In this document: piece by piece, positions 49,580-57,617 of the stretch
Numbering within the stretch: position 1 is the stretch's first letter
Layout: every line of letters starts with the position of its first letter
Assembly: GCA_038040325.1 (NCBI GenBank)
Contig: JBBPIM010000009.1
Span: 7,531 to 71,530 of the forward strand
DNA length: 64,000 nt
Reading direction: 5' to 3'
DNA from: Mayfieldus profundus
GTDB lineage: Bacteria > Actinomycetota > Thermoleophilia > Solirubrobacterales > 70-9
Program-made: the position numbers and the translations under genes
Notes under the pieces: generated by a model
Told to the model about the DNA's origin: nothing
Databases searched by the model: none
The model's input: only the letters and a program-made list of their open reading frames with translations

Positions 49580-50134
49580 CTACGCGTGCCGCCGCCGGCG
49601 CCCAGCGGGCGCCGGCGGCACCCGCTCCCTTATCTCGGCGAGCAGCCGCGAGGCGAGCTCGCCCGAATCCTCGTCGGGCCGCGGCAGCCCGCCCGCCGGT
49701 TCGAAGAAGCTGACCATCACCCGCGGGCGCCTCGGGAAGCGCACGTAGTCGGTCGTCCCCTCGACCGCGCATAGGACCACACGGGCGTCGGGGCACCAGG
49801 CGACCAGGCGTCCTAGTCCGCTGCGCGCGCGGAGGCGCTCGCCGCGCGACAGCTTGCCCTCCGGAAACAGGCAGATCGCCGCCCCTTCGCCCAGTGCGGC
49901 TACTGCCTTCTCGAGCGCTCCGGCATCGCCGGACCCGCGCTCGATCGGGATCTGGCCGATCCCGTGGAGGACCGGCCCCAGCCCCGGGATCTTCCAGAGG
50001 TTGGCGCGGGCCAGGTAGCGCAGACGCCGGCGCCGGCGCAACGCCAACGCCACCACGACAGGGTCCCACTGGCTGTCGTGGTTGGGGACCAGAAGAAGCG
50101 GCCCCGACTTCGGGACATTCTCCGCCCCCTCCAC
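49580..50134 (-). CDS. 1-acyl-sn-glycerol-3-phosphate acyltransferase (PlsC family)
   Basis: 184 residues from a GTG. Acyltransferase motifs in order: LLLVPNHDSQWDPVVVALAL (the H-x4-D box), GIGQIPIERGSGDAG, LFPEGKLSRGE (FPEG) and VVLCAVEGTTDYVRF. It acylates lysophosphatidate or a related acceptor at the membrane. Family-like sequence (LYAFVAWLLVPSAWWGRLRVEG) continues about 20 codons upstream of this GTG to a TAA at 50204-50206, yet no ATG, GTG or TTG is available there; either an ATC/CTG codon starts the protein, or the N-terminal helix was lost by mutation. The end of the gene lies 16 bp from the DUF5679 stop. Confidence 0.82.
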   Translation of the reverse strand: MEGAENVPKSGPLLLVPNHDSQWDPVVVALALRRRRRLRYLARANLWKIPGLGPVLHGIGQIPIERGSGDAGALEKAVAALGEGAAICLFPEGKLSRGERLRARSGLGRLVAWCPDARVVLCAVEGTTDYVRFPRRPRVMVSFFEPAGGLPRPDEDSGELASRLLAEIRERVPPAPAGRRRRHA

Positions 50135-50277
50135 CCGCAGGCGCCCCCACCAGGCGGACGGGACCAGCAGCCAGGCTACGAACGCGTAGAGGATCGCGCC
50201 AGCTTATTGGCTGAAACCGGGCCCGCCGCGCGGTTGAACCTGCCACGGACGCGCGCCGTATTCCGAACGGTGGGCCT

Positions 50278-50808
50278 GTGGCTGACAACCTTGCGGTGAT
50301 GAGCAACGGTGCGCTTGCCGGCGAGCAGGAGGTGCGCGAGGCCTACGCCGCACACGCGGGCGAGCTATACGGCTTTGCCGTCCGTTCGCTCGGCGACCCC
50401 GGCCTGGCCGAGGAGGCGCTCCAGGAGACGTTTCTGCGGGCCTGGCGTGCCGGCGAGCGATTCGACCCCGAGCTGGGCTCGCTGCGGACCTGGCTGTTCG
50501 CGATCCTGCGCAACGTCGTGATCGACCTTGGGCGGGCACGGGCCGCCCGCCCCTGCGTGGCGGACAGCACGGCGGAGGCCGGACACGAACCGCTCGAAGA
50601 GATGTTGCTTGCCTGGCAGGTGGAGGAGGCCCTGCGGCGGATCGGAGAGCAGCACCGCACGGTGATCGTCGAGACCTACTACCGCGGACGTCCCTACGCC
50701 GAGCTGGCAGCCGAGCTGGGGGTCCCCGAGGGCACGATCAAGAGCCGCGTGTACTACGGCCTGCGGGCGCTGCGCAACGCGCTCGAGGAGATGGGCTATG
50801 ACGGCTGA
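50278..50808 (+). CDS. ECF RNA polymerase sigma factor
   Basis: 176 residues from GTG (ATG at 50299 also possible). Region 2: VREAYAAHAGELYGFAVRSLGDPGLAEEALQETFLRAWRAGERFDP, with LRTWLFAILRNVVIDLGRAR for core binding and -10 recognition. Region 4: ALRRIGEQHRTVIVETYYRGRPYAELAAELGVPEGTIKSRVYYGLRALR. The next gene overlaps by 11 bp and encodes a zinc-type anti-sigma factor, followed at once by a copper-type lipoprotein. The trio is therefore a signal-sensing unit, and the sigma factor probably activates its own operon. No stimulus is known from sequence. Confidence 0.93.
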   Translation: MADNLAVMSNGALAGEQEVREAYAAHAGELYGFAVRSLGDPGLAEEALQETFLRAWRAGERFDPELGSLRTWLFAILRNVVIDLGRARAARPCVADSTAEAGHEPLEEMLLAWQVEEALRRIGEQHRTVIVETYYRGRPYAELAAELGVPEGTIKSRVYYGLRALRNALEEMGYDG

Positions 50809-51514
50809 GGCCTGCCGGGAGTGGCGAGAGCGCCTGGGCGGCTACGTGCTCGACCAGCTCGCTGCCGAAGAGCGCGCGGCCACCGCCGCACACCTCGAGG
50901 GCTGTGCGGCCTGCCGGGCGGAGGCGGGATCGCTGGCGCCGCTGGCGGGACTGCTGGCAAAGGCGGACCCCGCAAGGCTCTCGGCGCCCCCCTCCCCGCC
51001 CCCCGAGCTCGCCGGCCGAATCGCGAGGGTGGTCTCCCGGGAGGGCCGGCGGCGGCGCCTGGGCTGGCGCCTGGCGCTGGGCCTGCCGGCCGCTGCCGCC
51101 GCGGCAGCGGCGATCATCGCCGCAATCGTCCTCGTCTCACCCGGCCCGGAGCGCACGGCACAGCGCATCGCCTTCGATCCGCTGCCGCGCGGCGTGCAGC
51201 TGACCGCGACGGTGGAGCCGCGCTCGTTCGGGACCCAGATTCGAATGCGCGTCATCGGCATGAGGTCGGGCACGCTGTGCCGGGTCTTCATGCAGCGCCG
51301 CGACGGCAGGCGGGTCCGCGCCGGGTCGTTTCGCTACCGCTATTCCGACGGCGGCCCCGAGGAGGCGGTGCTCAGCTCGGCCCTCGACCTCTCCGAGGCC
51401 TCGGCGCTGGGCGTGCGCGCCGGCGACCGCACCTTCGTTGCGCCGCTGAACGACGGCGCGGGCTCACCCCAGGCTTCGATCGGCAAGACAACGAGACAGG
51501 AGGTAAGGACGTGA
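50798..51514 (+). CDS. Zinc-finger anti-sigma factor with extracytoplasmic domain
   Basis: 238 residues. The anti-sigma domain carries the ZAS motif H32-L-E-G-C36-A-A-C39, so zinc or thiol redox could gate release of the sigma factor. A linker and one membrane helix (about 88-110, LALGLPAAAAAAAAIIAAIVLV) lead to an exposed domain of ~120 residues (RSFGTQIRMRVIGMRSGTLCRVFMQRRDGRRVRAGSF and so on) like those of anti-sigma K-type proteins. It overlaps the sigma gene by 11 bp, and its TGA overlaps the ATG of the cupredoxin gene. The outer domain may contact the cupredoxin; that is inference. Confidence 0.88.
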   Translation: MTAEACREWRERLGGYVLDQLAAEERAATAAHLEGCAACRAEAGSLAPLAGLLAKADPARLSAPPSPPPELAGRIARVVSREGRRRRLGWRLALGLPAAAAAAAAIIAAIVLVSPGPERTAQRIAFDPLPRGVQLTATVEPRSFGTQIRMRVIGMRSGTLCRVFMQRRDGRRVRAGSFRYRYSDGGPEEAVLSSALDLSEASALGVRAGDRTFVAPLNDGAGSPQASIGKTTRQEVRT

Positions 51515-51957
51515 TGCGAACAAGGATCACTCTCGCCGGGGCGGCCACCGCAGTGGTGGCGGCGATGCTCGTCGCCGGCTGTGGTGGCGACGACGGAACG
51601 ACTACGTCGGCTGACGAGGGCGGTGGGCAGGCCACGGCCCAGGGCGGCACGCAGACCGCGGCCGGCGGCGCTCACGCCGGCAAGCCGGTGACCATCTCGG
51701 AGACCGAGTACAAGCTGACCCCGAGCGATCCCACCGTGAAGGCCGGCAAGGTGAGCTTCGACGCCGTCAACGGCGGCGGCGTCACGCACGCGCTCGAGGT
51801 CGAGGGCCCCAACGGGGAGGTTCAGAGCAAGGACCTGTCGCCCGGTGATTCGGAGACGATCACCGTCGACCTTTCCAAGCCCGGCACCTACGAGATGTAC
51901 TGCCCGATCGCCAACCACAGGGAGCTGGGCATGCAGGGTGAGGTGGTCGTCAACTAG
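51514..51957 (+). CDS. Cupredoxin-domain lipoprotein
   Basis: 147 residues. Lipobox LVAGC23, then a Gly/Thr-rich linker (24-55) and a plastocyanin-like domain. All four type-1 copper ligands are visible: H92 (GGVTHALEVEG), C130 (YEMYCPIANH), H135 and M140 (ELGMQGEVVV). It would be a lipid-anchored blue-copper or copper-storage protein facing outward. Start: AGGAGG 10 nt upstream and ATG overlapping the anti-sigma stop (TGATG); a GTG directly before is possible. As third gene of an ECF operon it may be both target and sensor partner. Confidence 0.9.
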   Translation: MRTRITLAGAATAVVAAMLVAGCGGDDGTTTSADEGGGQATAQGGTQTAAGGAHAGKPVTISETEYKLTPSDPTVKAGKVSFDAVNGGGVTHALEVEGPNGEVQSKDLSPGDSETITVDLSKPGTYEMYCPIANHRELGMQGEVVVN

Positions 51958-53471
51958 CTGCCGTCCCGCAGCGCCACCATGCCCCCGAGCACACCCACGT
52001 AGGCGGCGCCGTCGGGGCCGATCGTCACCGGGGCGTAGTTGTTGTTGAAGCCGAGGCCGACGCCGGCGAGGCGCTTGTAGACGGTGCGGCCGCTGCGATA
52101 GTCGAGCGCGGTGAAGTACCACGCGTCCTCGTTGTCGCTGCGGCGCGGCTTGGTGTAGGTGTAGACCAGGCCCGCCGCCAGCGACAGCTTCGGCACCACC
52201 GAGGGGGCGATCTCGTCGCTGTGCCAGAGGCGGCGACAGCCGTGGCCTGTGCGCTTGATCCGCACCCGCTCCAGGCCCGGTGTGGTGGTGGCGCCACCCT
52301 CGGTGGCGGTCGGACCGGCGTAGCCGAAGTTGTTCTCGACGACCAGCGAGCGGTTGATCCCGATCAGCGACTGGTCGGTGTTCCCCGCCCCCTTGCTGAA
52401 TACGGGGATGTGGCAGATGCGCCGATGCCGGATGCGATGCCGGTGGCTGCTGCGGCGGCGCCGGAAGACGTCGATCGCCATCGGGTCGCCGTTGTCGGTG
52501 ATGGCGACCCACCGGCGCCCCATCAGGGTCGGCGTCGTCCCCGAGCCGGCCTGAGTCTGTCCCGGCTTGATCTGGCCGGTGTTCGCGTATCCCTTGCGCC
52601 AGCTCACCTTGGGCTCGCCGCCGGAGCCGACGTCGAACCGGTACATGGCCCTGTCGGTGACCATGAACACGCCCCCGGTCCGGTCCACGGCGAAGGAGTT
52701 GCCGATCGGCTCGCGGGTGGCAATCGACCTCACGACTCCGCTCGCCGGATCGACGAACCCGACGACACCCTGCTTGCTGGCGAACCAGATCCGTCCCTTC
52801 CAGTCGGGCAGGGCGGAGATGATGCCGTCGCCCTGCGGCACGGCACCGGTCAGGTCGTAGTCGCGCTCCACCGCCAGGCCGGAGCCACCGGTCACCGGCA
52901 CCACCCAGATGTGCCGGGTGGTGGTCGAGAAAACGGCCCGGTCGCGGTTGTCGAGGTAGAAATAGCCTCCTCCCGAGAAGTCGGTGAAGATGCCGCCGCC
53001 GCCCGGCGTGCGCGGCGGCAGGTCCATCTGCGCGAGCACCTGCAGCGTGCCTGGGTCGATCACAGCAAGCACGGGGGCCTCGAGGCCTACGCAGATCGTC
53101 ACCAGCCGATCCCGCGAGTCGAAGGTGATCGAGGCACATTCGTGGGCGAGGAAGGTCGAGGAGCGGGACATATTGCGGCCCAGCGGTCCCGACTGGCGGT
53201 AGCTGTCGGTCTGGTAGGCGTCGTTGTGGATGTTGGAGCGGCCGTTGGGTGCCATGAACGGATGGCGGGGCGGCAGCTTGGCCCTGATGCGGTGGGGCAC
53301 CGCGGGGGTGCCGACGAACTGCTCCACCGCGCCGGCCCCCGGGTCCTCCGGAATCGGTACGGGCGACGCCGGGTTCAGATGCGATGCCCGAGCAACACCG
53401 CAGGTGGCGGCGAGCAGCGTCGTGGCGAGGGCGATAACCAGCCTGTGGCGGTGGTGGGCGGTGGGGCGCAT
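51954..53471 (-). CDS. Secreted PQQ/NHL-type propeller protein, function unknown
   Basis: 505 residues with a signal peptide (HRLVIALATTLLAATCGVARA-S). The mature protein is made of 40-60 residue beta-strand repeats rich in Gly, Asp and Trp (DSRDRLVTICVGLEAPVLAVIDPGTL; GGVFMVTDRAMYRFDVGSGG; AVDRTGG; TIGPDGAAYVGVLGGMVAL), consistent with a seven- or eight-bladed propeller. A basic insertion, FRRRRSSHRHRIRHRRICH, near residue 340-360 is unusual and may mark a surface loop. It is convergent with the cupredoxin gene, sharing CTAG. No catalytic residue set is recognised; an extracellular binding protein is likely. Confidence 0.68.
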   Translation of the reverse strand: MRPTAHHRHRLVIALATTLLAATCGVARASHLNPASPVPIPEDPGAGAVEQFVGTPAVPHRIRAKLPPRHPFMAPNGRSNIHNDAYQTDSYRQSGPLGRNMSRSSTFLAHECASITFDSRDRLVTICVGLEAPVLAVIDPGTLQVLAQMDLPPRTPGGGGIFTDFSGGGYFYLDNRDRAVFSTTTRHIWVVPVTGGSGLAVERDYDLTGAVPQGDGIISALPDWKGRIWFASKQGVVGFVDPASGVVRSIATREPIGNSFAVDRTGGVFMVTDRAMYRFDVGSGGEPKVSWRKGYANTGQIKPGQTQAGSGTTPTLMGRRWVAITDNGDPMAIDVFRRRRSSHRHRIRHRRICHIPVFSKGAGNTDQSLIGINRSLVVENNFGYAGPTATEGGATTTPGLERVRIKRTGHGCRRLWHSDEIAPSVVPKLSLAAGLVYTYTKPRRSDNEDAWYFTALDYRSGRTVYKRLAGVGLGFNNNYAPVTIGPDGAAYVGVLGGMVALRDGS

Positions 53472-53549
53472 CGCGGCGCCAGATTAGGCGAGCGGGAACG
53501 GCGGTGCGCCGCACCGCAGCGATCCCGCCGCCGCCGGGTTCTCCCATAT

Positions 53550-55211
53550 ATGCTCGCCCTCGTGTCCACCTCGTCCCGGCCACGGATGGCTGCGCTGCTG
53601 ATCGCAAGCTGTGCGCTACTGGTCCTGGCGGCCGCGCCGAGCGCCGCGGCCAAGAACGGCTTCAGCTTCGGGGTGGCCGCGGGCGACGTCAGCCAGCACG
53701 CGGCGAAGCTGTGGGCGCACGCCAAGAAGGCGGGCAAGGCGACGCTCGAGCTACAGAGCCGCGGCCGGCCGCGCTGCGACGAAGGGGACCAGGGCGAGCC
53801 GAAGGCAAAGGCGAAAAAGAGCGACAACTTCACGATCAACAAGAAGGTGAAGGGGCTGGCGGCGGGCACCGAGTACCTGTTCCGGTTCTGCTTCGGGGAT
53901 GTCGCCAGCAAGGTCGGAAGCTTCGAGACGCCGCCGGCCAAGGGCAAGTCGAAGACCATCGAGTTCGCGATCACCGGCGACTACGACGCCCAGAAGGCCC
54001 CCGGCGCCAGCAAGCCCTACTGGAACAACTTCGACGTGTTCAAGCGCATGCTCGGGGAGAACAACGACTTCAACCTGCTGCTCGGCGACACGATCTACAC
54101 CGACACCGAGGTGCCGGACGTGCCGACCAGCGAGATCGCGCTCAGCGTGAAGCAGAAGTGGGGCAAGTACCGGATGAACCTCAAGCAGAAAAAGCTCGCC
54201 GCGCTGCGCAGCTCTGCGACCACCTACAGCCACTGGGACGACCACGAGTTCATCAACGACTTCGCTCGCGGGATGAACGAATTCGGCGGCACGAGCCAGA
54301 TCCCCGGTGCGGGCCTGACTGCCACCAACGGCGAAACGCTCTACCAGCGCGGGGTGCGGGCCTTCCGCGACTACGCGCCGGTCACCTACAGCAAGCAGAA
54401 CGGGCTCTACCGCACCTTCCAGTGGGGCAAGAACCTGGAGATCTTCATGCCCGACGAGCGCTCGTTCCGCAGCACCCCCGCCGACTACCAGGGCGTCTGC
54501 AACAACCCCTCCACCGGCGAACCCGACCTTGTCCCCACGGCGCCGCAGTCCTACCGCGACCAGTTCGCGCTGCTGATCCCCTCGCTTGCCACCCCGGTGT
54601 CCCAGCAGTGCCTGGACACGATCAACGACCCTAACCGCACGATGCTCGGCCAGGCGCAGTTCAACCGCCTGGTCAACGACGTCGCCACCTCGGTGGCGAA
54701 GTGGAAGGTGATCGTCAATGAGGTCCCGATCCAGCAGCTGTACGTGAACCCTTACGACTACTGGGAGGGCTATGCCGCCGAGCGCAGGCGGCTGATCGAC
54801 ACCCTCAATGCGCGTGGCGTACGCAACCTCGTATTCCTCACCACCGACATCCACGCCAACCTCTACAACGAGATCAACTTCAACTCGCTCGGCCCCGACC
54901 CGATCGTCCACAGCGGCTACTTCGAAATCATCACCGGCCCGGCGGCAACGGCGACCTTCGCCGTGGAGGCAGACCGCGCCGCATTCAGCGGCGCCAACGC
55001 CGTGCTCTACAACCGGGTGCTGAAGCCACAGCCGCCGGACGGCGTCGGCACGATCTGCGCGGCGATCGACCGCTTCAGCTACGCGCAGGTGAAGGTCAAG
55101 GCGGGCCAGCTAACGGTCAACTACAAGGACATCAAGGGCCAGCCGGTGCAGGAGACCTCCGGCCCCGACGTCAAGGGCACCTGCGCACCGATCGTCTTCA
55201 ACGCGCAGTAG
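53550..55211 (+). CDS. PhoD-like phosphodiesterase/alkaline phosphatase
   Basis: 553 residues. A signal peptide ends in APSAAA, then a small beta domain (FGVAAGDVSQHAAKLWAHA; LAAGTEYLFRFCFGD, equivalent to the PhoD N-terminal fibronectin-like part). Catalytic domain: ITGDYDAQ, NLLLGDTIYTDTEV, YSHWDDHEFIND (the WDDHE hallmark), LVFLTTDIHANLY and SGYFEIITGP. Metal ligands are mostly intact; the canonical NxxGxD is altered. It would release phosphate from phosphodiesters or teichoic-type polymers outside the cell. The start is uncertain among 53550 (ATG), 53562 (GTG) and 53586 (ATG), all giving a usable signal peptide. Diverges from the propeller gene. Confidence 0.85.
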   Translation: MLALVSTSSRPRMAALLIASCALLVLAAAPSAAAKNGFSFGVAAGDVSQHAAKLWAHAKKAGKATLELQSRGRPRCDEGDQGEPKAKAKKSDNFTINKKVKGLAAGTEYLFRFCFGDVASKVGSFETPPAKGKSKTIEFAITGDYDAQKAPGASKPYWNNFDVFKRMLGENNDFNLLLGDTIYTDTEVPDVPTSEIALSVKQKWGKYRMNLKQKKLAALRSSATTYSHWDDHEFINDFARGMNEFGGTSQIPGAGLTATNGETLYQRGVRAFRDYAPVTYSKQNGLYRTFQWGKNLEIFMPDERSFRSTPADYQGVCNNPSTGEPDLVPTAPQSYRDQFALLIPSLATPVSQQCLDTINDPNRTMLGQAQFNRLVNDVATSVAKWKVIVNEVPIQQLYVNPYDYWEGYAAERRRLIDTLNARGVRNLVFLTTDIHANLYNEINFNSLGPDPIVHSGYFEIITGPAATATFAVEADRAAFSGANAVLYNRVLKPQPPDGVGTICAAIDRFSYAQVKVKAGQLTVNYKDIKGQPVQETSGPDVKGTCAPIVFNAQ

Positions 55212-55277
55212 GCACGGCCCAGACGCGCACCCCTGGGTAGCCGAGCCGGCCAAATATTCATGGCGACCCTTCGCCGC

Positions 55278-55293
55278 TGTGACCAGGATCACA
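55278..55293. promoter_or_regulatory. CRP/FNR-type operator
   Basis: TGTGACCAGGATCACA, a perfect match to TGTGA-N6-TCACA, the Crp consensus also used by actinobacterial Crp. It lies 38-53 bp upstream of the PAS gene start, a usual position for control. Confidence 0.65.
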
Positions 55294-55330
55294 CAGCTAG
55301 CTGCAGCCACGGCCGAAAGTCGGAAGTAAG

Positions 55331-55762
55331 GTGTTCTTCGTGGAAGCGAGTAGCCCGGGCGCGCAGAAGCCGATCGAGCTGATCCTGGCCCGCAACCTGA
55401 TCTCATCGCTCTCTACCCCGGCCTTCCTGGTCGACGAGGGCGGCGTCTTGATCTTCTACAACGAGGCCGCCGGCTCCCTGCTCGGCAAGCGCTTCGAGGA
55501 GATCGGCAAGGTCGGCCCGGAGCAGTGGGGCTCGATCTTCGGGCCCTTCGACGAGCAGGGCGACCCGATCCCGTACGACGAGCTGCCGCTGGTGATCTCG
55601 ATTCGCCAGGGGCGGCCGGCGCACGCCAACCTGCAGGTCCGCTCGGCCGACGGCGCCGAGCACGAGATCGAGGTCTCGGCCCTGCCGATCGTCACTCCGC
55701 ACGGATCGCGCGGCGGAATCGCCTTCTTCTGGCCGATCGCCGACGGCGAGGTCCGGGGCTAG
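55331..55762 (+). CDS. Single PAS-domain protein
   Basis: 143 residues, essentially one PAS domain: ARNLISSLSTPAFLVDEGGVLIFYNEAAGSLLGKRFEEIG, then RSADGAEHEIEVSALPIVTPHGSRGGIAFFWPI. There is no kinase, GGDEF or HTH output domain, so it must pass its signal by binding a partner. Start could be GTG 55331 or GTG 55340 (the latter better spaced from AAGG). The metallo-hydrolase follows after 2 bp and a crotonase overlaps that, forming an operon behind the CRP-like site. Ligand and partner are unknown. Confidence 0.85.
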   Translation: MFFVEASSPGAQKPIELILARNLISSLSTPAFLVDEGGVLIFYNEAAGSLLGKRFEEIGKVGPEQWGSIFGPFDEQGDPIPYDELPLVISIRQGRPAHANLQVRSADGAEHEIEVSALPIVTPHGSRGGIAFFWPIADGEVRG

Positions 55763-55764
55763 CG

Positions 55765-56637
55765 ATGCGCGTCAAGCTTTGGGGAACCCGCGGCTCGGTG
55801 CCGTCTCCGGGGCCGGAGACGCTCCGCTACGGAGGCAACACCTCCTGCGTGCAGGTCACCCTCTCCGACGGCTCGCTGCTGGCGCTGGACTCCGGCACCG
55901 GCATCCGCAGCCTCGGCCTGGCGCTGGGCGACGAGCCGGCGCGGCTTCACATCCTCCTCACCCACCTGCACCTCGACCACATCCAGGGGTTGGTCTTCTT
56001 CGCCCCCGCCTTCAAGCCCCAGACCGAGATCGTGATCTGGGGGCCGGCCTCGCCGGAGGCCTCGCTGCGCGACAGGATCGCCCGCTACATCTCGGCGCCC
56101 CTCTCGCCGGTCGAGGTTCGCGAGCTGCCCTGCGACGTCTCCTTCCGCCACTGCCCGGAGACCGAGTGGGAGATCGGGCCGGCGAAGATTCGCGCCGCCT
56201 CCGTGACCCATCGCGGGCCGACCCTCGGCTACCGGATCGACGACGGGGGAAACTCGCTGACCTATATCCCCGACCACGAGCCCGCCCTCGGCGCCGACAT
56301 CGAGGAGCTCGAGGAAGACTGGATCTCCGGGTTCGAGCTGGCACACCACGCCTCGGTCCTGATCCACGACTGCCAGTACTCCGACACCGAATACCCGGAC
56401 CACGTCGGCTGGGGGCACTCCGCTCTCTCGCACACGCTCGCCTTCGCGCGGCGGGTGAGCGCCCAGCGCACACTGCTGTTTCACCACGATCCCCTGCACT
56501 CCGACGAATTCCTCGACCAGCTGTACCGCGAAGCCCGTGAGCGCTGGGTCGGAGACGGCGGGGACCCGTCCGCGCTGGAGATGGCCGCGGAGCGGGCCGA
56601 GTTCGAGTTGCCTGTCAGCGCCCCTGCAACGACATGA
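55765..56637 (+). CDS. Metallo-beta-lactamase-fold hydrolase
   Basis: 290 residues. Starts VKLWGTRGSVPSPGPETLRYGGNTSCVQV, the form of PhnP/RNase Z-like and cyclic-nucleotide-phosphodiesterase-like MBL proteins. Metal motif THLHLDHIQGL (HxHxDH), later VTHRGPTLGYRI, IPDHEP, CQYSDTEYPDHVGWGHS and LFHHDPLHSD provide the remaining ligands. Such proteins often cleave phosphodiesters. In frame after a PAS gene and with a CRP-like operator ahead, a cyclic-nucleotide substrate is attractive but unproven. The stop overlaps the next gene by 4 bp (ATGA). Confidence 0.88.
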   Translation: MRVKLWGTRGSVPSPGPETLRYGGNTSCVQVTLSDGSLLALDSGTGIRSLGLALGDEPARLHILLTHLHLDHIQGLVFFAPAFKPQTEIVIWGPASPEASLRDRIARYISAPLSPVEVRELPCDVSFRHCPETEWEIGPAKIRAASVTHRGPTLGYRIDDGGNSLTYIPDHEPALGADIEELEEDWISGFELAHHASVLIHDCQYSDTEYPDHVGWGHSALSHTLAFARRVSAQRTLLFHHDPLHSDEFLDQLYREARERWVGDGGDPSALEMAAERAEFELPVSAPATT

Positions 56638-57509
56638 GCTACGAGCAGATCCTCTTCGAGCGCCGCGGACCGGTGACGCTGATCACCATCAACCGCCCGG
56701 AGCGCCGCAACGCGATCGGCCCGGTGGTCTCGCGCGAGCTGGTTGACGCCTGGCGGAGCTTCCGCGACGACGACGAGCAGCTGGTCGCGGTGATGACCGG
56801 GGCAGGTCACGAGGCCTTCTGCGCCGGCGCCGACCTGAAGGCGGCGGCGGCCGGTTTCCTCGGCTCGGAGGGCGAGGAGCCGCTGATCGAATGGTCGCCG
56901 GAGGAGGTCGAGGCGCACAACCGCGGCGAGCGCGACGGGATCATCGGCCCCTCGCGCTGGACCGACATCTACAAGCCGATCATCGCAGCGGTGAACGGCG
57001 TCGCCTATGCGGGCGGGCTGGAGTGGGCCTGCTTCGCCGACATCCGCATCGCCGACGAGGGCGCCAGCTTCGGCGTCACCTGCCGCCGCTGGAACATCGG
57101 TCTGGGCGACGGCGGCACGCAGCGGCTGCCCCGAATCGTCGGCATGGGGCGGGCGATGGAGCTGATCATCACCGGCCGCGTGATCGACGCCCGCGAGGCG
57201 GAGCGGATCGGCCTGGTCAGCGAGGTGACCCCCGGGGGCGGCTGCGTCGAGCGGGCGCTGGAGCTGGCCGAGGAGATTGCGGCGCTGCCGCAGCCGGCGA
57301 TCCGCACCGACAAGGAGGCGGCGGTGCGCGGCTTCGGGCGGCCGCTCGAGGAGGGCCTGCAGATCGAGGCCCAGTGCTTCAACAAGCTCCTCGCGACCCC
57401 CGAGATCGCCGAGGGCGTACGCCAGTTCGTCGAGCGCGACCACCCGGACCGCACACCCGACGGAGGGTCGGTGACCGAGGGGCTCGTCCGCTCCCGCGAG
57501 CGGCGCTGA
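56634..57509 (+). CDS. Enoyl-CoA hydratase/isomerase family protein
   Basis: 291 residues, crotonase fold: LITINRPERRNAIGPVVSREL, oxyanion loop AVMTGAGHEAFCAGADLKAA, KPIIAAVNGVAYAGGLEWACFADIRIADEGASFG, and CRRWNIGLGDGGTQRLPRIVGMGRAMELIITGRVIDAREAERIGLVSEV. A Trp/Asn (RRWNIGLGDGG) replaces the second catalytic Glu of hydratases, so the reaction may differ (isomerase, or a hydratase using another residue). It is translationally coupled to the MBL hydrolase gene. Confidence 0.9.
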   Translation: MSYEQILFERRGPVTLITINRPERRNAIGPVVSRELVDAWRSFRDDDEQLVAVMTGAGHEAFCAGADLKAAAAGFLGSEGEEPLIEWSPEEVEAHNRGERDGIIGPSRWTDIYKPIIAAVNGVAYAGGLEWACFADIRIADEGASFGVTCRRWNIGLGDGGTQRLPRIVGMGRAMELIITGRVIDAREAERIGLVSEVTPGGGCVERALELAEEIAALPQPAIRTDKEAAVRGFGRPLEEGLQIEAQCFNKLLATPEIAEGVRQFVERDHPDRTPDGGSVTEGLVRSRERR

Positions 57510-57617
57510 GCCGTCTCCCGGTCGGGACCTCGACTGAGCGCCTCCGGTCGGCTAGATTCCAAGAAGTGGGCGCTTCCACCGGTACCCCGCAGGCGATCAT
57601 CGTGACCCCGGCCGCTC

